In this document: in pieces, positions 9,833-19,379 of the stretch
Position numbering within the stretch: the first letter of the stretch is position 1
Layout: each line of letters begins with the position of its first letter
Source: Dendrolimus kikuchii
Lineage: Eukaryota > Arthropoda > Insecta > Lepidoptera > Lasiocampidae
DNA length: 64,000 nt
Assembly: GCA_019925095.2 (NCBI GenBank)
Contig: CM034388.1
Span: 30,634,934 to 30,698,933 of the forward strand
Reading direction: 5' to 3'
Position numbers and translations under genes: made by a program
Notes under the pieces: model-generated
The model's database searches: none
Seen by the model: the letters and a program-made list of their open reading frames with translations, nothing else
Told to the model about the DNA's origin: nothing

Positions 9833-10514
9833 GCTAATAAAAAACAGTACAGATGTTCCATTCAAATGAAACACAATACAAAACAAAATCGGGAACGCGG
9901 AATTTAAACAATAAATCCTCATGATATTATACGTTGTTTTTATGCATATATCGGTGATCCTATTAAGTACATTCACTTCCTCGTACGCATCAATCCATCA
10001 ATAGCAATTTGGTTTGCTAATCAAATGGCAATAAATCTACTAAAACATCAACATATTGAAACGAATCGTCCTCACATAATTTGTCTGTAGTAATTGTCAT
10101 TTTATTCATGTCACGTATCACGTCGGCCTAGGAATATCTCTAGTTAACTTAACACAGTGGTTTAAATGAGTTTTTACTCATGTAGAGTGTATCTGTTACA
10201 TGCTGGTGTTGTGAGCAAATGAAAACTTGAATTTGCTAAACTAATATTAAACGACCTTAGACGGCCTCGAATTATTCCTAGAGTATCTCTAATTCCATTA
10301 AAATATAATCTGATTTATTGTTCTGATAATACCATATTAATAAAAGACCACTCTACGTCCTTGTGTTGTTTATTTATGTTTCTCGTTTTGGTGTTTCAAG
10401 TCACATAGAAAACTAGTTTGATGAGATCGTCTCAGTTTCAATAGTAATTAATCTACTTTAACATACTGTTAAAAATCGGCGTGTCATTTTGTAATACATT
10501 ATATACCATTTCAT
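9833..10514. other. Spacer with a repeat D scrap
   Basis: Positions 10177-10225 match the repeat D core (TGTAGAGTGTATCTGTTACA then GCTGGTGTTGTGAG). The rest is AT-rich without recognisable features. Confidence 0.5.
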
Positions 10515-10526
10515 CGATACGATATT

Positions 10527-10678
10527 ACATACATACATACATAACTTCACGCCAGTTCCCTTGCGGGGTAGGCACGAACAACAGAGCGCCATTCAGGCTT
10601 ATTCTTACACACCTCACTTGCTTCTTTCACATTCATAACTCATTATTAAGGCTCCTGACATCAGCTTCTGCTAGTACA
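10527..10678 (-). mobile_element. RTE-T copy 7, internally deleted
   Basis: The 3' terminus only, with ~20 bp missing between the NVKEAS and RSL regions. Duplication CGATACGATATT at 10515-10526 and 10679-10690. Confidence 0.9.
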
Positions 10679-10690
10679 CGATACGATATT

Positions 10691-11124
10691 GGACCTAAAT
10701 ATATTTTTTGTTGCAAAAGGTTATAAACTAGTTAGATTTTTTTTTTAAATTTGCTTTCTCCGTCATTGTGCTAGACAGAGCTATTCTTTTTCATGTCTCT
10801 TTTAGCCTTTTACAAATCTTAACTATCTTATACATTCTAATGTCTATTCTATCTTATTTCTATATATGTCTATTTCTTAAATCTAACCCTATTATACGTT
10901 TTAATTTCCTATTTTATGTTAACAAATATATTTTACAATATATTAGCAACATTTTTATTGGCTCTTATTTCTTTTATTTACTTCTTCTATTATTTTGACT
11001 GCGTACGCATATAAAGTGCTTGTAGTGGAACACTTACAAGCCAATAGATGGCGCTGTGCAATAATTGATGTCACAAACGTTTCCCGAAACATACAAAATT
11101 TCAACTATAACAGATGGGCCTAGG
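10691..11124. other. No feature recognised
   Basis: Very T-rich plus strand (10760-10990); no coding support. Confidence 0.45.
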
Positions 11125-11425
11125 CCTGCGAGGAACAACGCTAGCCTCGCTGGAAGATCTTCCTTTAAGACGGAGGAGCATTCCATCTCGCTCCTCCACC
11201 CCATACGGGTCACCCCTTTCATGCTCGATTTTTCCTTTCCGCATTAGTTCCTGTACGTTCTCTTGTGTGACATCTAGAGATCTAGGGTGCTGGCCAAGTT
11301 ATATCGCTCCTTCACGTGAAGGGGGCACTCAAACAGGGCGTGTAGGGGGTTTCTGATGTTCCTGGTTCACAGGGAGACGATGGGTCCTCCTTCGACTTGA
11401 ACCGAGCCAAGTATCCAGAGAACCC
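11125..11425 (-). pseudogene. LINE ORF2 C-terminal zinc-knuckle relic
   Basis: On the minus strand, GYLARFKSKEDPSSPCEPGT followed after a few codons by CLSAPF resembles the cysteine-rich end of Jockey/I/R1-type ORF2 proteins (xxLxRFxxxxxPxCxCG...HLLxxCP). Stops and frameshifts follow, so it is dead. Confidence 0.45.
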
Positions 11426-11454
11426 TAAAAAAAAACTAGTTAGTTTAGACCCTA

Positions 11455-11555
11455 CCGAGTCAAAAACTAGTCTTAAAACAAAATAATAGTTTAAAATACT
11501 TTTTGCTACAAAAAATAAGCTTAAATCCAAATATTGCTTACGATAAAATGGCGGT
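11455..11555 (+). mobile_element. Half of the ACCGCCATTTTATCG fold-back family
   Basis: Matches the right arm of the complete palindromic element at 25903-26088: AACAAAATAATAGTTTAAAA, then CAAAAAATAAGCTTAA, then GCTTACGATAAAATGGCGGT. The left arm is missing or diverged. Confidence 0.55.
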
Positions 11556-12399
11556 AATAGCTTCGTATAAAAAAAATGTGTTTGTGCCGTTTAGTAAGAG
11601 GTGCTTGGACAGAGAAACGATTGTAATAACATATTTAGGTTCCTACTTCATAAACCAGTAATGTAAAAGATTTAAGTCTCATATTTTCAGCAACTCTTAT
11701 GGTATTCGTACCGTTTAACTGTCAGATTGTGCGCACGCGCATACAATGTAGCTGTTCTACAAGGGAATCGTGTCAACGCGCCGCCTTGACCCACGCAACT
11801 CAGAATGCTATAGGGTGACCATGATATATGAACATATTCATAACTAATCTATCATAACGTATCATTAACAAAATGGAGAAAAGACATAATCTGCACTAAT
11901 ATTCTCTCGCATACAGCTTACTTACACCAGGTATGCTACTTAGGTATATTTTTATACAACAAAGTTAACAAAATTTTATGAATTTATGATTTTACATACC
12001 AAGAGGGTAGGTTAAAATTAAATAATCGGCTTTTAACTCTTTACTATCATGGGACAGAATAATTGTTGAAAATAAACATATAACACAATTATATACATTT
12101 CGTAATTTTATTTATTTCATTGATATTGTTATCTTTTTTATACATACAAATTCACAATATCACACATAACACGCACACACACATACATACACACACACAC
12201 GCACGCAATCATACATATTTCTTCTTTTTTCTTTTAAATGAATGTAACTGTAATTAATAATTTTACAATCAGAATTGTACCAATTAGGAAGGAGGTCCCC
12301 GAGATACAGGTCGACCAAGTTTGGGGAGCAATGAGTTTCAAAAATTGTGAATTATGTTTTACTCAATAAACGATTTTTGTTTTATTTTTATTTTGATAT
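11556..12399. other. Spacer with a CA/TA-rich stretch
   Basis: An imperfect CA-repeat occupies about 12160-12215. Near 12287-12365 is a short open stretch reading VWGAMSFKNCELCF that I cannot place. No gene. Confidence 0.4.
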
Positions 12400-12640
12400 C
12401 ATAGCAAACAAAGGCCCAACAGTGAATTTAAGGTTGTGTCGTTAACAGCTAACCGTTGTCCACTATTAGACGTAGGCTTCCCCAAGTTTGCACCACCTAT
12501 ACCGGTTCTCAGCTGTTCTCATCCAGCTTCCATTGACAACCTTGCGTAGATCGTCCGTTCATCGGATTGCAGGGCGTCCCACACTAAGTTTGCCGTCCTC
12601 TAATCCAGGACTCATCTGCTCCATCGACCAATAGTCCTGG
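12400..12640 (-). repeat. Degraded LINE fragment
   Basis: The plus strand shows GTTGTCCACTATTAGACGTA, GCATTGCAGGGCGTCCCAC-like and CCAGGACTCATCTGCTCC motifs, a pattern I associate with antisense pol fragments of common insect LINEs. No intact frame. Family uncertain. Confidence 0.35.
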
Positions 12641-13166
12641 AGTAAAGACCGCGTTTAGGAAAACATTGTATAAAACGGCCAAATAAAAACGACGTTCCGA
12701 ATGCTTTATACTCCACAGGATCGCGTAATACTTGAATTCTTTACTCATCCGACTAGAGTCTGACTGCCGTTTTAGAACAAGAATCTTATTATATAATGTC
12801 GTCTAACTCATTGACCTGACACACGACTATCTAGGTAGGATATTCAATAGATACATTATGTGGGACAGTATGAAGGAAATACAAGATGGGAATATAATGC
12901 TGAGCTCTAGTGGACAGCCCTACATTAGACTGAGAAAAACTATACAGATTTAATGGTAATACTTTGGACGAAAATTTAAGCCGCATCGAACCAGTGAGAG
13001 CGATTTTCGTGGAGCGATGATATCACTGACGGCCGCCTTCATATTGCAGATGTACAACTATTTTTAGTTTCCATTTGGCGAATCCGTGCCGACTATTGTG
13101 GAGATAACCTAAGTTCATTATCATAAAAATCGGGTCACTAAAAATTATGATAATAGAGCTATACCA
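12641..13166. other. No feature recognised
   Basis: A short open stretch near 12858-12950 (MKEIQDGNIMLSSSGQPYIR) has no match I can name. Nothing else. Confidence 0.4.
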
Positions 13167-13178
13167 ATAGTATTCATA

Positions 13179-13325
13179 CATACATACATAACTTCACGCC
13201 AGTTCCCTTGCGGGGTAGGCACGGACAACAGAGCGCCATTTAGGCCCATTCTTACACACCTCACTTGCTTCTTTGACATTCATAACTCTTGTCATGCACA
13301 CTCGTCTGTTCTTAAGGCTCCTGAC
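13179..13325 (-). mobile_element. RTE-T copy 8
   Basis: 147 bp, truncated at ATGTCAGGAGCC, the same point (within a few bases) as copies 11, 24 and 27. Duplication ATAGTATTCATA at 13167-13178 and 13326-13337. NGPKWRS variant. Confidence 0.92.
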
Positions 13326-13441
13326 ATAGTATTCATAATATCTAAAAACAACTAGGTCAATAGTGCTTAACTTTAGAAAGCTATAGAAAAAGCCAAAATA
13401 ATCCAAATTATTTAAATTACACGCTTAACTTACATATATAA

Positions 13442-13677
13442 CTAGCTGTGCCCGTGACGTCGTCCGCGTGGAATTTGTTTTCAAAACCCCCCGATTTTGA
13501 AACACTTTTCATTGCTGCTCCTCTCCTATTGGTCTTAGCGTGATGATATATAGCCTATAGCCTTCCTCGATAAATGGGCTATCCAACATTGAAAGAATTT
13601 TTCAAATCAGACCAGTAGTTCCTGAGATTAGCGCGATTAAACAAACAAACTGTTCAGCTTTATATATTAGTATAAGA
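13442..13677 (-). mobile_element. Compact non-autonomous Helitron-like element
   Basis: Read on the minus strand it starts A|TCTTATACTAATATA, passes AAGCTGAACAGTTTGTTTGT, CGCGCTAATCTCAGGAACTA and TCCACGCGGACGACGTCACG, and ends GGGCACAGCTAG|T. The TC start, CTAG end, GC-rich hairpin next to the 3' end, and insertion between A and T without duplication are the Helitron hallmarks. 236 bp, no ORF. Related copies at 22.4, 42.8, 60.3 and 63.8 kb. Confidence 0.75.
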
Positions 13678-13686
13678 TGATCCTTA

Positions 13687-13737
13687 GAAAGTGTTCTCCA
13701 GTGGAGCTCATTTTGAATAAAACTTTTGAATTTGAAA
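13687..13737. repeat. Fragment shared with the 1.1 kb palindrome
   Basis: GTGTTCTCCAGTGGA ... AAAACTTTTGAATTTGAA matches 1167-1215. It follows the Helitron end directly. Family unknown; perhaps a LINE 3' end with a TTGAATTTGAA-type tail. Confidence 0.5.
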
Positions 13738-14355
13738 CAAAAAAAAAATTTGTCCACAACAAACATAAAGTATAGTCACCAATGCACATAAGGAATTTAA
13801 TGAAAGTGAAAGTATGTGTAACTTTCACTCTCTTCGGATCCAAAATTGTGCTCGTAGCATATTGTATGAGCGTAGCGATAGCGGTAAACAAATCAAATAT
13901 ATATTTTTAATACTTTTTTATTAGCTTCATACGTATGTTAGTATGTAACGGAATCTTTCAAGTTAAATTTGATCGACTTCCCGGTTTCCGATTGAGCTGA
14001 AATTTTGCACGTATGTGTATATCTCGTGACAATGCAATAATATGGTACCACGGAGCTGATCTGATGATGGAGTCGGAAGGTGGCCATAGGAACTCTTGTA
14101 CTAAACACGATAGACCCGTCGTGTTTTCGCCTTTTACTTGTCTTGGCTAGCACGCTGCTGCTACATGATGCTTTTCAAACTAGTGATACCATGCACCCCA
14201 CGCTTTTTTTACAATAAAATCATTTTTTCTTACACTATTTTTAATTCAAATTTATTTTCTATTTTTTAGTTGGATTTTCTAAAAAGAGTATAGTTTAGTT
14301 TTTTTAAACTATTATTTATTTAGTTTGTATAGTACTTTGGCGCTGAAGTAACCAA
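13738..14355. other. No gene recognised
   Basis: Region 13985-14150 (GAGCTGAAATTTTGCACGTA, ATATGGTACCACGGAGCTGA) looks like an interspersed insect repeat, but it occurs once here so I cannot prove it. Confidence 0.35.
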
Positions 14356-14385
14356 CCTTACGACCAAAGTTCGTTGGTCGTAAGG
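14356..14385. repeat. 12 bp perfect hairpin
   Basis: CCTTACGACCAA (14356-14367) and TTGGTCGTAAGG (14374-14385) with loop AGTTCG, 17 bp upstream of the candidate TATA box. Confidence 0.8.
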
Positions 14386-14402
14386 CATCATCGGTCGTGC
14401 TG

Positions 14403-14434
14403 TATAAAGGGGGCAACTATCTCTCTTCGCTCAT
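14403..14434 (+). promoter_or_regulatory. Candidate TATA promoter
   Basis: TATAAA at 14403-14408 in TGTATAAAGGGGGC, with an initiator-like TCAT at 14431-14434, 28 bp downstream, the usual TATA-to-start spacing. The next 60 bp are unusually GC-rich (GCGCAGGCGCACCAGCGCCG). It lies ~190 bp upstream of the small frame at 14592. It could be chance or belong to a repeat. Confidence 0.3.
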
Positions 14435-14591
14435 GCGCAATCCACTGCGCAGGCGCACCAGCGCCGCGAGTGGCTCGCCTGCGAACTAAAATATAGTGTA
14501 TGAAGTTCGCAGTTGTTTGCAGATTGACAGTTAGAAAAAACTAAACCAACGATCGTGATTTTACTTTTATAAATTGTTAATTAATTGCAAT

Positions 14592-14726
14592 ATGAGAGTG
14601 ATTACAAACTGTTTGCTTCTTTTGGCTGTGCACCAAATAAGTCGTTGCATAAGTAAATGTGAGGTACTGGCTTACTACATTTACAACTCCCACAATAGGT
14701 ACATATTTTTAATTTTCGCAGTATAG
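14592..14726 (+). CDS. Candidate secreted-protein first exon (unproven)
   Basis: ATG at 14592 opens a 44-codon frame: a basic start (MRVITN), a hydrophobic run (CLLLLAVHQIS) and a likely cleavage region, then KCEVLAYYIYNSHNR. A signal peptide followed by a K-C-E-[LV] motif is reminiscent of the start of c-type lysozymes, where mature proteins begin ..RCELA.. or ..KCELV... If so this is exon 1, with a possible splice donor TAG|GTACAT at about 14699-14700; read through, the frame stops at 14724-14726. The next 90 bp (14722-14811) read AIQRGNVASLLSTLPI, which may be a retroelement relic. No second exon is visible before SINE-S. It might equally be a chance ORF. Confidence 0.25.
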   Translation: MRVITNCLLLLAVHQISRCISKCEVLAYYIYNSHNRYIFLIFAV

Positions 14727-14847
14727 CGATCCAGCGAGGAAACGTAGCCAGCCTTCTGAGCACCTTACCCATAGAAGATGGTGACCTAGGCTCGGTATTC
14801 TACTTATAGTCTTGATGGACTATGGGTAGAATACGGCTATGGGTAAT

Positions 14848-15090
14848 GACGGCCTCTGTGGTTGAGCGGGCTAAGCCTTTGCCGGCGTACCTCACTGCAA
14901 CGCAGAGGTTCCGGGTTCGATTCCTGGTATAGTAAATTTCGGAAACGTATTTTCTCCGTTATTTACTATGGTCTGGGTGTCTGGGATCGGCCCCACAGTA
15001 GTCCGTTGTATATTACCCATAACACAAGCGTAACTTGCTTAATTTGGGGATATACAATGTGTGTGTTTGTCTGCCGATTATTATTATTAT
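14848..15090 (+). mobile_element. SINE-S copy 1, tRNA-derived
   Basis: A tRNA-like head with pol III box A TGGTTGAGCGGG (14859-14870) and box B GGTTCGATTCC (14914-14924). The unrelated body contains GTAAATTTCGGAAACGTATT, TCTGGGATCGGCCCC and TTAATTTGGGGATATACA and ends in an ATT repeat. About 240 bp, apparently full length; complete enough to carry its own internal promoter. The tRNA-like part does not fold as a normal tRNA gene. Confidence 0.85.
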
Positions 15091-15093
15091 ACT

Positions 15094-15433
15094 GTATGTC
15101 TTTCAAGACCACGGGCCATAAAAATGGCCCGGACTTTTGGGGGGCTTGCGTGGGGCCATAGGAAGGCCAACACGTAGAGGCCCCTTGACAAATTTAATGT
15201 AAATGTGGCGTGACACTGACCGGCGATTATCCCTATCCACACCATACATTAATGCACCCAAGGACAAGCCCCGGCCACTGTAGGACTATTGTGGGAAATG
15301 AGGACAAAAGTACCGGGCTATTGTGGTGAACTGCTAATGGTACTAGGGGTCTGGGGATATGGGGACTATGGCGTCTGCCGGTCGCAATGTTCAGGGAACA
15401 TGGAAAAATGGGCAGACGGGGACTCGCCACTCC
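15094..15433 (-). repeat. Repeat H, partial
   Basis: Shares long blocks with 61936-62300 (CACGGGCCATAAAAATGGCC, GGCGTGACACTGACCGGCGA, CCGTCTGCC-like). It stops at GACTCGCCACTCC and is followed by (ATT)n. Directly abuts the SINE-S tail. No intact ORF. Confidence 0.6.
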
Positions 15434-15487
15434 ATTATTATTATTATTATACAATATAACTAAGTTAAGTTATCTTCAATTGAAAAT

Positions 15488-15527
15488 CAGCGTTGTGTCA
15501 GCTTTTCTTGACACAGCATAATGCTGA
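15488..15527. repeat. Hairpin, CAGCGTTGTGTCA type
   Basis: CAGCGTTGTGTCA and TGACACAGCATAATGCTG form a stem-loop; the same CAGCGTTGTGTC core is in the fold-back at 40505-40573. Probably MITE termini. Confidence 0.55.
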
Positions 15528-15533
15528 GCTGTC

Positions 15534-15979
15534 GGCCTCATTTCAGTGAATGTTAGGTACATTTTTTTTTCAAAATATTTTTTGATGAATAAAATACTTA
15601 TGTCTTTATGTTCTAGGTGTAAATCCTGTTAGTTTTAGGTTTTTTTTTAATTTGATGTACATTCATTCTCACAAATAAATATTACTTTCTTTTCTTTCTT
15701 GGTCGCTTTTTTACTTGGACGCTCTTACATTTGAGAACTAGGATTTGCCCGCGACTTCATCTACGTTTGAAAATCGAAGGGTATTTTCAGCAGGGCAACG
15801 AATTTTTTAGTATGAAAATACATGAATTCCAAAGATTCCCGTAAAAACCCCGGATGAGTAATGCTACTAGAGGCATACATAACTACATCTGTTCTACTAA
15901 AGATGTCTATTAAATATACAAACTGTCAGATCAAGCAAGTCTTAATGTTTCGTGGTTTCAAAGTTAGGAAATGCCGGAG
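15534..15979. other. Spacer with a Helitron-like end
   Basis: At 15738-15880 the minus strand ends ...CGTAGATGAAGTCGCGGGC, AAATCCTAG, a diverged Helitron-like 3' terminus. The rest is AT-rich with nothing recognised. Confidence 0.4.
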
Positions 15980-15992
15980 AATATAAAAAGTA

Positions 15993-16272
15993 CATACATA
16001 CATACATAACTTCACGCCAGTTCCCTTGCGGGGTAGGCACAAACAACGGAGCGCCATTTAGGCCCATTCTTACACACCTCACTTGCTTCTTTGACATTCA
16101 TAACTCTTGTCATGCACACTCGTCTGTTCTTAAGGCTCCTGAACATCACCCTCCGTTAGTACACGATCAATTTGATCATGGAAGGTGTGTCGTGGCCTTC
16201 CACGACTTCTGCATCCATCCACTTTTGCATTGTATATCTGTTTAGTTATTCTTTCATAAATAGTAAATAAAC
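15993..16272 (-). mobile_element. RTE-T copy 9 with 5' filler
   Basis: Truncated at ATGAAAGAAT, the second of the two GAAAGAAT motifs. About 15 bp of extra AT-rich sequence (AAATAGTAAATAAAC) separate it from the duplication AATATAAAAAGTA (15980-15992 and 16273-16285). NGPKWRS variant. Confidence 0.9.
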
Positions 16273-16442
16273 AATATAAAAAGTATCGGATAATTTTGTT
16301 TGATTGATACTATCATCGGATCCGATCAGCCAATTTTTATTTATACTATCCACTTGGAAACACTCCCATGAAAATTCCCGCCGGTATCCCAGAATAATAA
16401 ATATCGCGTCACTTAAAAAAGGACTTAAATATATTATTATAG

Positions 16443-16796
16443 TAAGAAAGAGAGTTGGTCTGAAAGAGAGTCTCGGGGTGAAGGTAAAGAAAGGAATGCT
16501 CCGGTGGTTCGGGCATGTGGAAAGAATGCACGATGAACGAATGACTAAACAGATATACAATGCAAAAGTGGATGGATGCAGAAGTCGTGGAAGGTCACGA
16601 AACATCTTCCATGATCAAATTGATCGTGTACTAGCAGAAGGTGATGTCAGGAGCCTTAAGAACAGACGAGCGTGCATGACAAGAGTTATGAATGTCAAAG
16701 AAGCAAGTGAGGTATGTAAGAATAAGCCTAAATGGCGCTCTGTTGTTCGTGCCTACCCCGCAAGAGAACTGGCGTGAAGTTATGTATGTATGTTTG
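16443..16796 (+). mobile_element. RTE-T copy 10
   Basis: Begins TAAGAAAGAGAGTTGG. Duplication TATTATAG (8 bp) at 16435-16442 and 16797-16804. Head-to-head with copy 9, 170 bp away. A G-to-A change gives GRSRNIF in place of GRPRHTF. Confidence 0.88.
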
Positions 16797-16879
16797 TATT
16801 ATAGATATCATTTTATTGTGTTCTAACTAAAATTTTAAGAAGAACAAATACTGTTCCAACGTCACCGTCATCTACTATT

Positions 16880-17196
16880 TTTTATTTTTTTTTATTGCAG
16901 GAGTTCAGCAAACAGGCAGACGGCCCACTTGATGGAAAGCGGTTACCATCGCCTATGGACATTTGCAACACCAAAGGTGCTACAAATGCGCTGCTGCTCT
17001 CTTAAAGGAGACTGGTACCTGGTCACTAATGCCGGAACACAACACAAGGTTGTTATAGCGGCATACTCTAGAACAGGGGTGGTCGCCATCCAGTCGAGCA
17101 AATACCCTACCACCTGGCTGTGGGTTGTTTTGTCGCCTCTTATGACAGGCCGCCTGGCCGCAGGAAATTGTATTCTTTCTCCGTTCCTGCACGGAT
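16880..17196 (-). mobile_element. SINE-A copy 6, full length
   Basis: Poly-A side at 16880-16900, head ends CCGTTCCTGCACGGA at 17196. GTCGCCATCCAGTCGAG subfamily. An uninterrupted 70-codon frame starts from a GTG in the head, as in other copies, but nothing indicates translation. Confidence 0.92.
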
Positions 17197-17362
17197 GACT
17201 TACGGGTACTTATGGGTAAGGTGCCCAGAAGGCTTCATTCATTTATTTCGTTGAAACTCCATATTAATGTGTTCTTCGAAGTAGTCATTAGCCCTCTAAT
17301 TCCTAAAGAGATGAGTAGGAGTTTGTAATTTATTAATTTAAATTTCACAGTTTTATTTAGCA

Positions 17363-17560
17363 CTAGCTGTGCCCGCGATTTCGTCCGCGTGGAATTGTTT
17401 TTCGCGTTACCCTCATTTTAAAAGTAGCCCAAGTTGCTCCTTTTAACATCAGCTATCTGCCAGTGAAAGTTTCGTAAAAATCGGTCGAGCCGTTTCTGAG
17501 ATTACCCGGAACATGCAGACAGATAGACAAAAAATGTAAAAAATCCATTTTCAGAATCTC
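17363..17560 (-). mobile_element. Helitron-like 3' end, diverged
   Basis: The plus strand begins CTAGCTGTGCCCGCGATTTC, the reverse complement of the Helitron terminus. The body differs (AAAATCGGTCGAGCCGTTTC), indicating another subfamily. The 5' end is not found. Confidence 0.55.
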
Positions 17561-17629
17561 CTGGTCCAAATTTTTTTCACAATTTTCACATTTTTATTTT
17601 GACATTACAAACAGACACTTCAATTTTAT

Positions 17630-17905
17630 TTATCTATGCCTCGGGCCTCCCACTATAGGGGAACGGACAGTATACCCGCCACGCTTGTTCAAGGGGGCTT
17701 GGTAGGTTTGACACATCTCGATGTGCAGGTTGCATGCATCACGATGCTTTCCTTCATCGTTATTAGCACGTGGTAATTGTAACAATATGCGCAGTAGGTC
17801 AGAAAACTGCCTAAGCGCTGCGTGCGTTCCAGCCAGGATCGAATCCGCGCCCTTTGGGTCTGGGACGCGTGCGCTAGCCATTACGCTACCACGACTTAGA
17901 TAGAC
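17630..17905 (-). mobile_element. Second tRNA-derived SINE family
   Basis: On the minus strand, box A TAGCGTAATGGC (17877-17888) and box B GGATTCGATCC (17836-17846) have tRNA spacing. The body ends GTGGGAGGCCCGAGGCATAG near 17634. It is unlike SINE-S, and only one copy is present. A 94-codon minus-strand frame across it looks incidental. Confidence 0.65.
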
Positions 17906-17962
17906 ATAATGCAATTAAACAAACTTAAATAGAGAAGGTACACTCCGACCATATAATTTTAT

Positions 17963-18286
17963 CCGTACAGGAACGGAGAAAGAATAAAATTTCCTGCAGC
18001 CGGGCGACCTGTCGTAAGAGGCGACAAAACAACCCACAGCCAGGTGGTAGGGCATTTGCCCGGCTGGATGGCTACCACCCCTGGTCCAAAGTATGTCGTC
18101 ATAACAACCTTGAGTTGTGTTCCGGCATTAGTGACTAGACTACTGACCAGGTTCCAGTCTCCCTTAAGAGAGCAGCAGCGCATTTGTAGTACCTTTGGTG
18201 TTGAAAATGTCCATAGGCGATGGTAATCGCTTTCCATCAAGTGGGCCGTCTGCCTGTCTGCTGAACTTCTGCAATAAAAAAAAATC
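17963..18286 (+). mobile_element. SINE-A copy 7
   Basis: Head TCCGTACAGGAACGGAG, end TTCTGCAATAAAAAAAAA. Carries a 13 bp insertion/duplication at 18133-18146 (GACTAGACTACTGACC), lengthening the body. Confidence 0.92.
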
Positions 18287-18699
18287 AGAGCGCAACAAAT
18301 AAAATATTTCTCGCCACTCTTATAACTGTGCTACGAACCTAAAGACAACAGTTACGTTAACCACGAAAGGTTAAGGTTAGTGAACCAGTTCAATGGATCA
18401 CCACTCTGACAGCTTGAAAAGATCATGACAGAAAAGTTAAAGGGTTTGTTACTTGCTAGTATCAACCAGATTTTTTTAAGGTCTCGCAACCTTTTAGATA
18501 GCAATCTTACAACCTTAAAAAAATCTGGTTGACCTAATCATCTTCACATTTAACTACTGTACATTTAAATGCTGATTTGCCAATCTCCACATCCCACGCT
18601 TACCACTATTGCATGTGTTGGCTGGCGATGTACTACTCGCAGGCACTTGAAGAATTGTAACCTTGGCCCACAGAAACATGGTTTTTTTATTTTTTTTTA
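18287..18699. other. Spacer with an inverted repeat
   Basis: Apart from the hairpin at 18462-18532 I see nothing. Confidence 0.45.
18462..18532. repeat. Perfect 21 bp inverted repeat, 29 nt loop
   Basis: Arms at 18462-18482 (TCAACCAGATTTTTTTAAGG+T) and 18512-18532 are exact reverse complements. Candidate MITE or transcribed hairpin. Confidence 0.85.
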
Positions 18700-19106
18700 T
18701 TATTACCAACTGTACAGACTCGAGTTCCGTACCCTTTTTTACAACTTAATTTCTAGATTTAATTTTTTTAATTTAACACGCTTATTAGTTATTTTGGTTC
18801 TTGTGTGTGACGTTAATTTATTGATTTTTGTGTTGAGGTGTAGGTATGTGTCTTACGAATAACTTACTATATTAATTTATTCTAGTTCTAATACTAAACT
18901 TATACTAATGTAGAGTGTATCTGTTACATGCTGGTGTTGTGAGGAAGTGCATGTGCAGTGTGGGCCTTATATCTATACTTACATATATTGTCCTGTCTAA
19001 TGCCATGTGTGTTGTTTTTTTCTTTTCTGTGCCTGGGTTATTAATTTTTAGGCTCTTTGTGTGTCTTAGTTTGTTTGTGAAGTGTGCGTGTAATGCAATG
19101 CGGTGG
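18700..19106 (+). repeat. Repeat D copy 1
   Basis: Defined by three long copies here (also 44690-45225 and 62570-63000). Landmarks: GACTCGAGTTCCGTACCC, TAGAGTGTATCTGTTACATG, CTGGTGTTGTGAGGAAGTGC, TAGGCTCTTTGTGTGTCTTA. T-rich, no long ORF. In the other two copies it lies next to repeat H in mirrored orientation, so D is probably part of a larger element. Confidence 0.65.
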
Positions 19107-19379
19107 TAGTGCGCGTTGGTTTGAGTATGTGTATAAGTTTTATTGTTAGTTATGTGTTTGTGACTTTGTGTGGTGTTATAAATTATTGTTTAATTGTTGT
19201 GACATGAAACATGGATTATCATTCATCAAAAAGTTACAAGGATAAAACACAATATCCTGAACTATATATAAAACAAGGGAATAAAGGAGCTTGATTCCAG
19301 ATGCTACGAAAGAATTCCAGACATCATACAATGAAGCAAAGGAAATATTACATATATTGTCGCTCCTTCTTCCCATACT

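Noticed and set aside
10768..10998. 76-codon hydrophobic frame
   Set aside because: Phe/Leu/Tyr-rich because the strand is T-rich; no start context or similarity that I can name.
14848..14930. tRNA gene
   Set aside because: Box A and box B are present, but the sequence does not give a clear cloverleaf and continues into a repeated SINE body with copies elsewhere.
16980..17192. Conserved 70-codon frame in SINE-A (also 22079-22291, 44441-44653, 49694-49906)
   Set aside because: It begins at a GTG, not an ATG. Two other frames of the same element are equally open, so openness reflects base composition and youth, not coding.
17630..17914. 94-codon minus-strand protein
   Set aside because: Lies across a tRNA-derived SINE with good A and B boxes; no protein motif.
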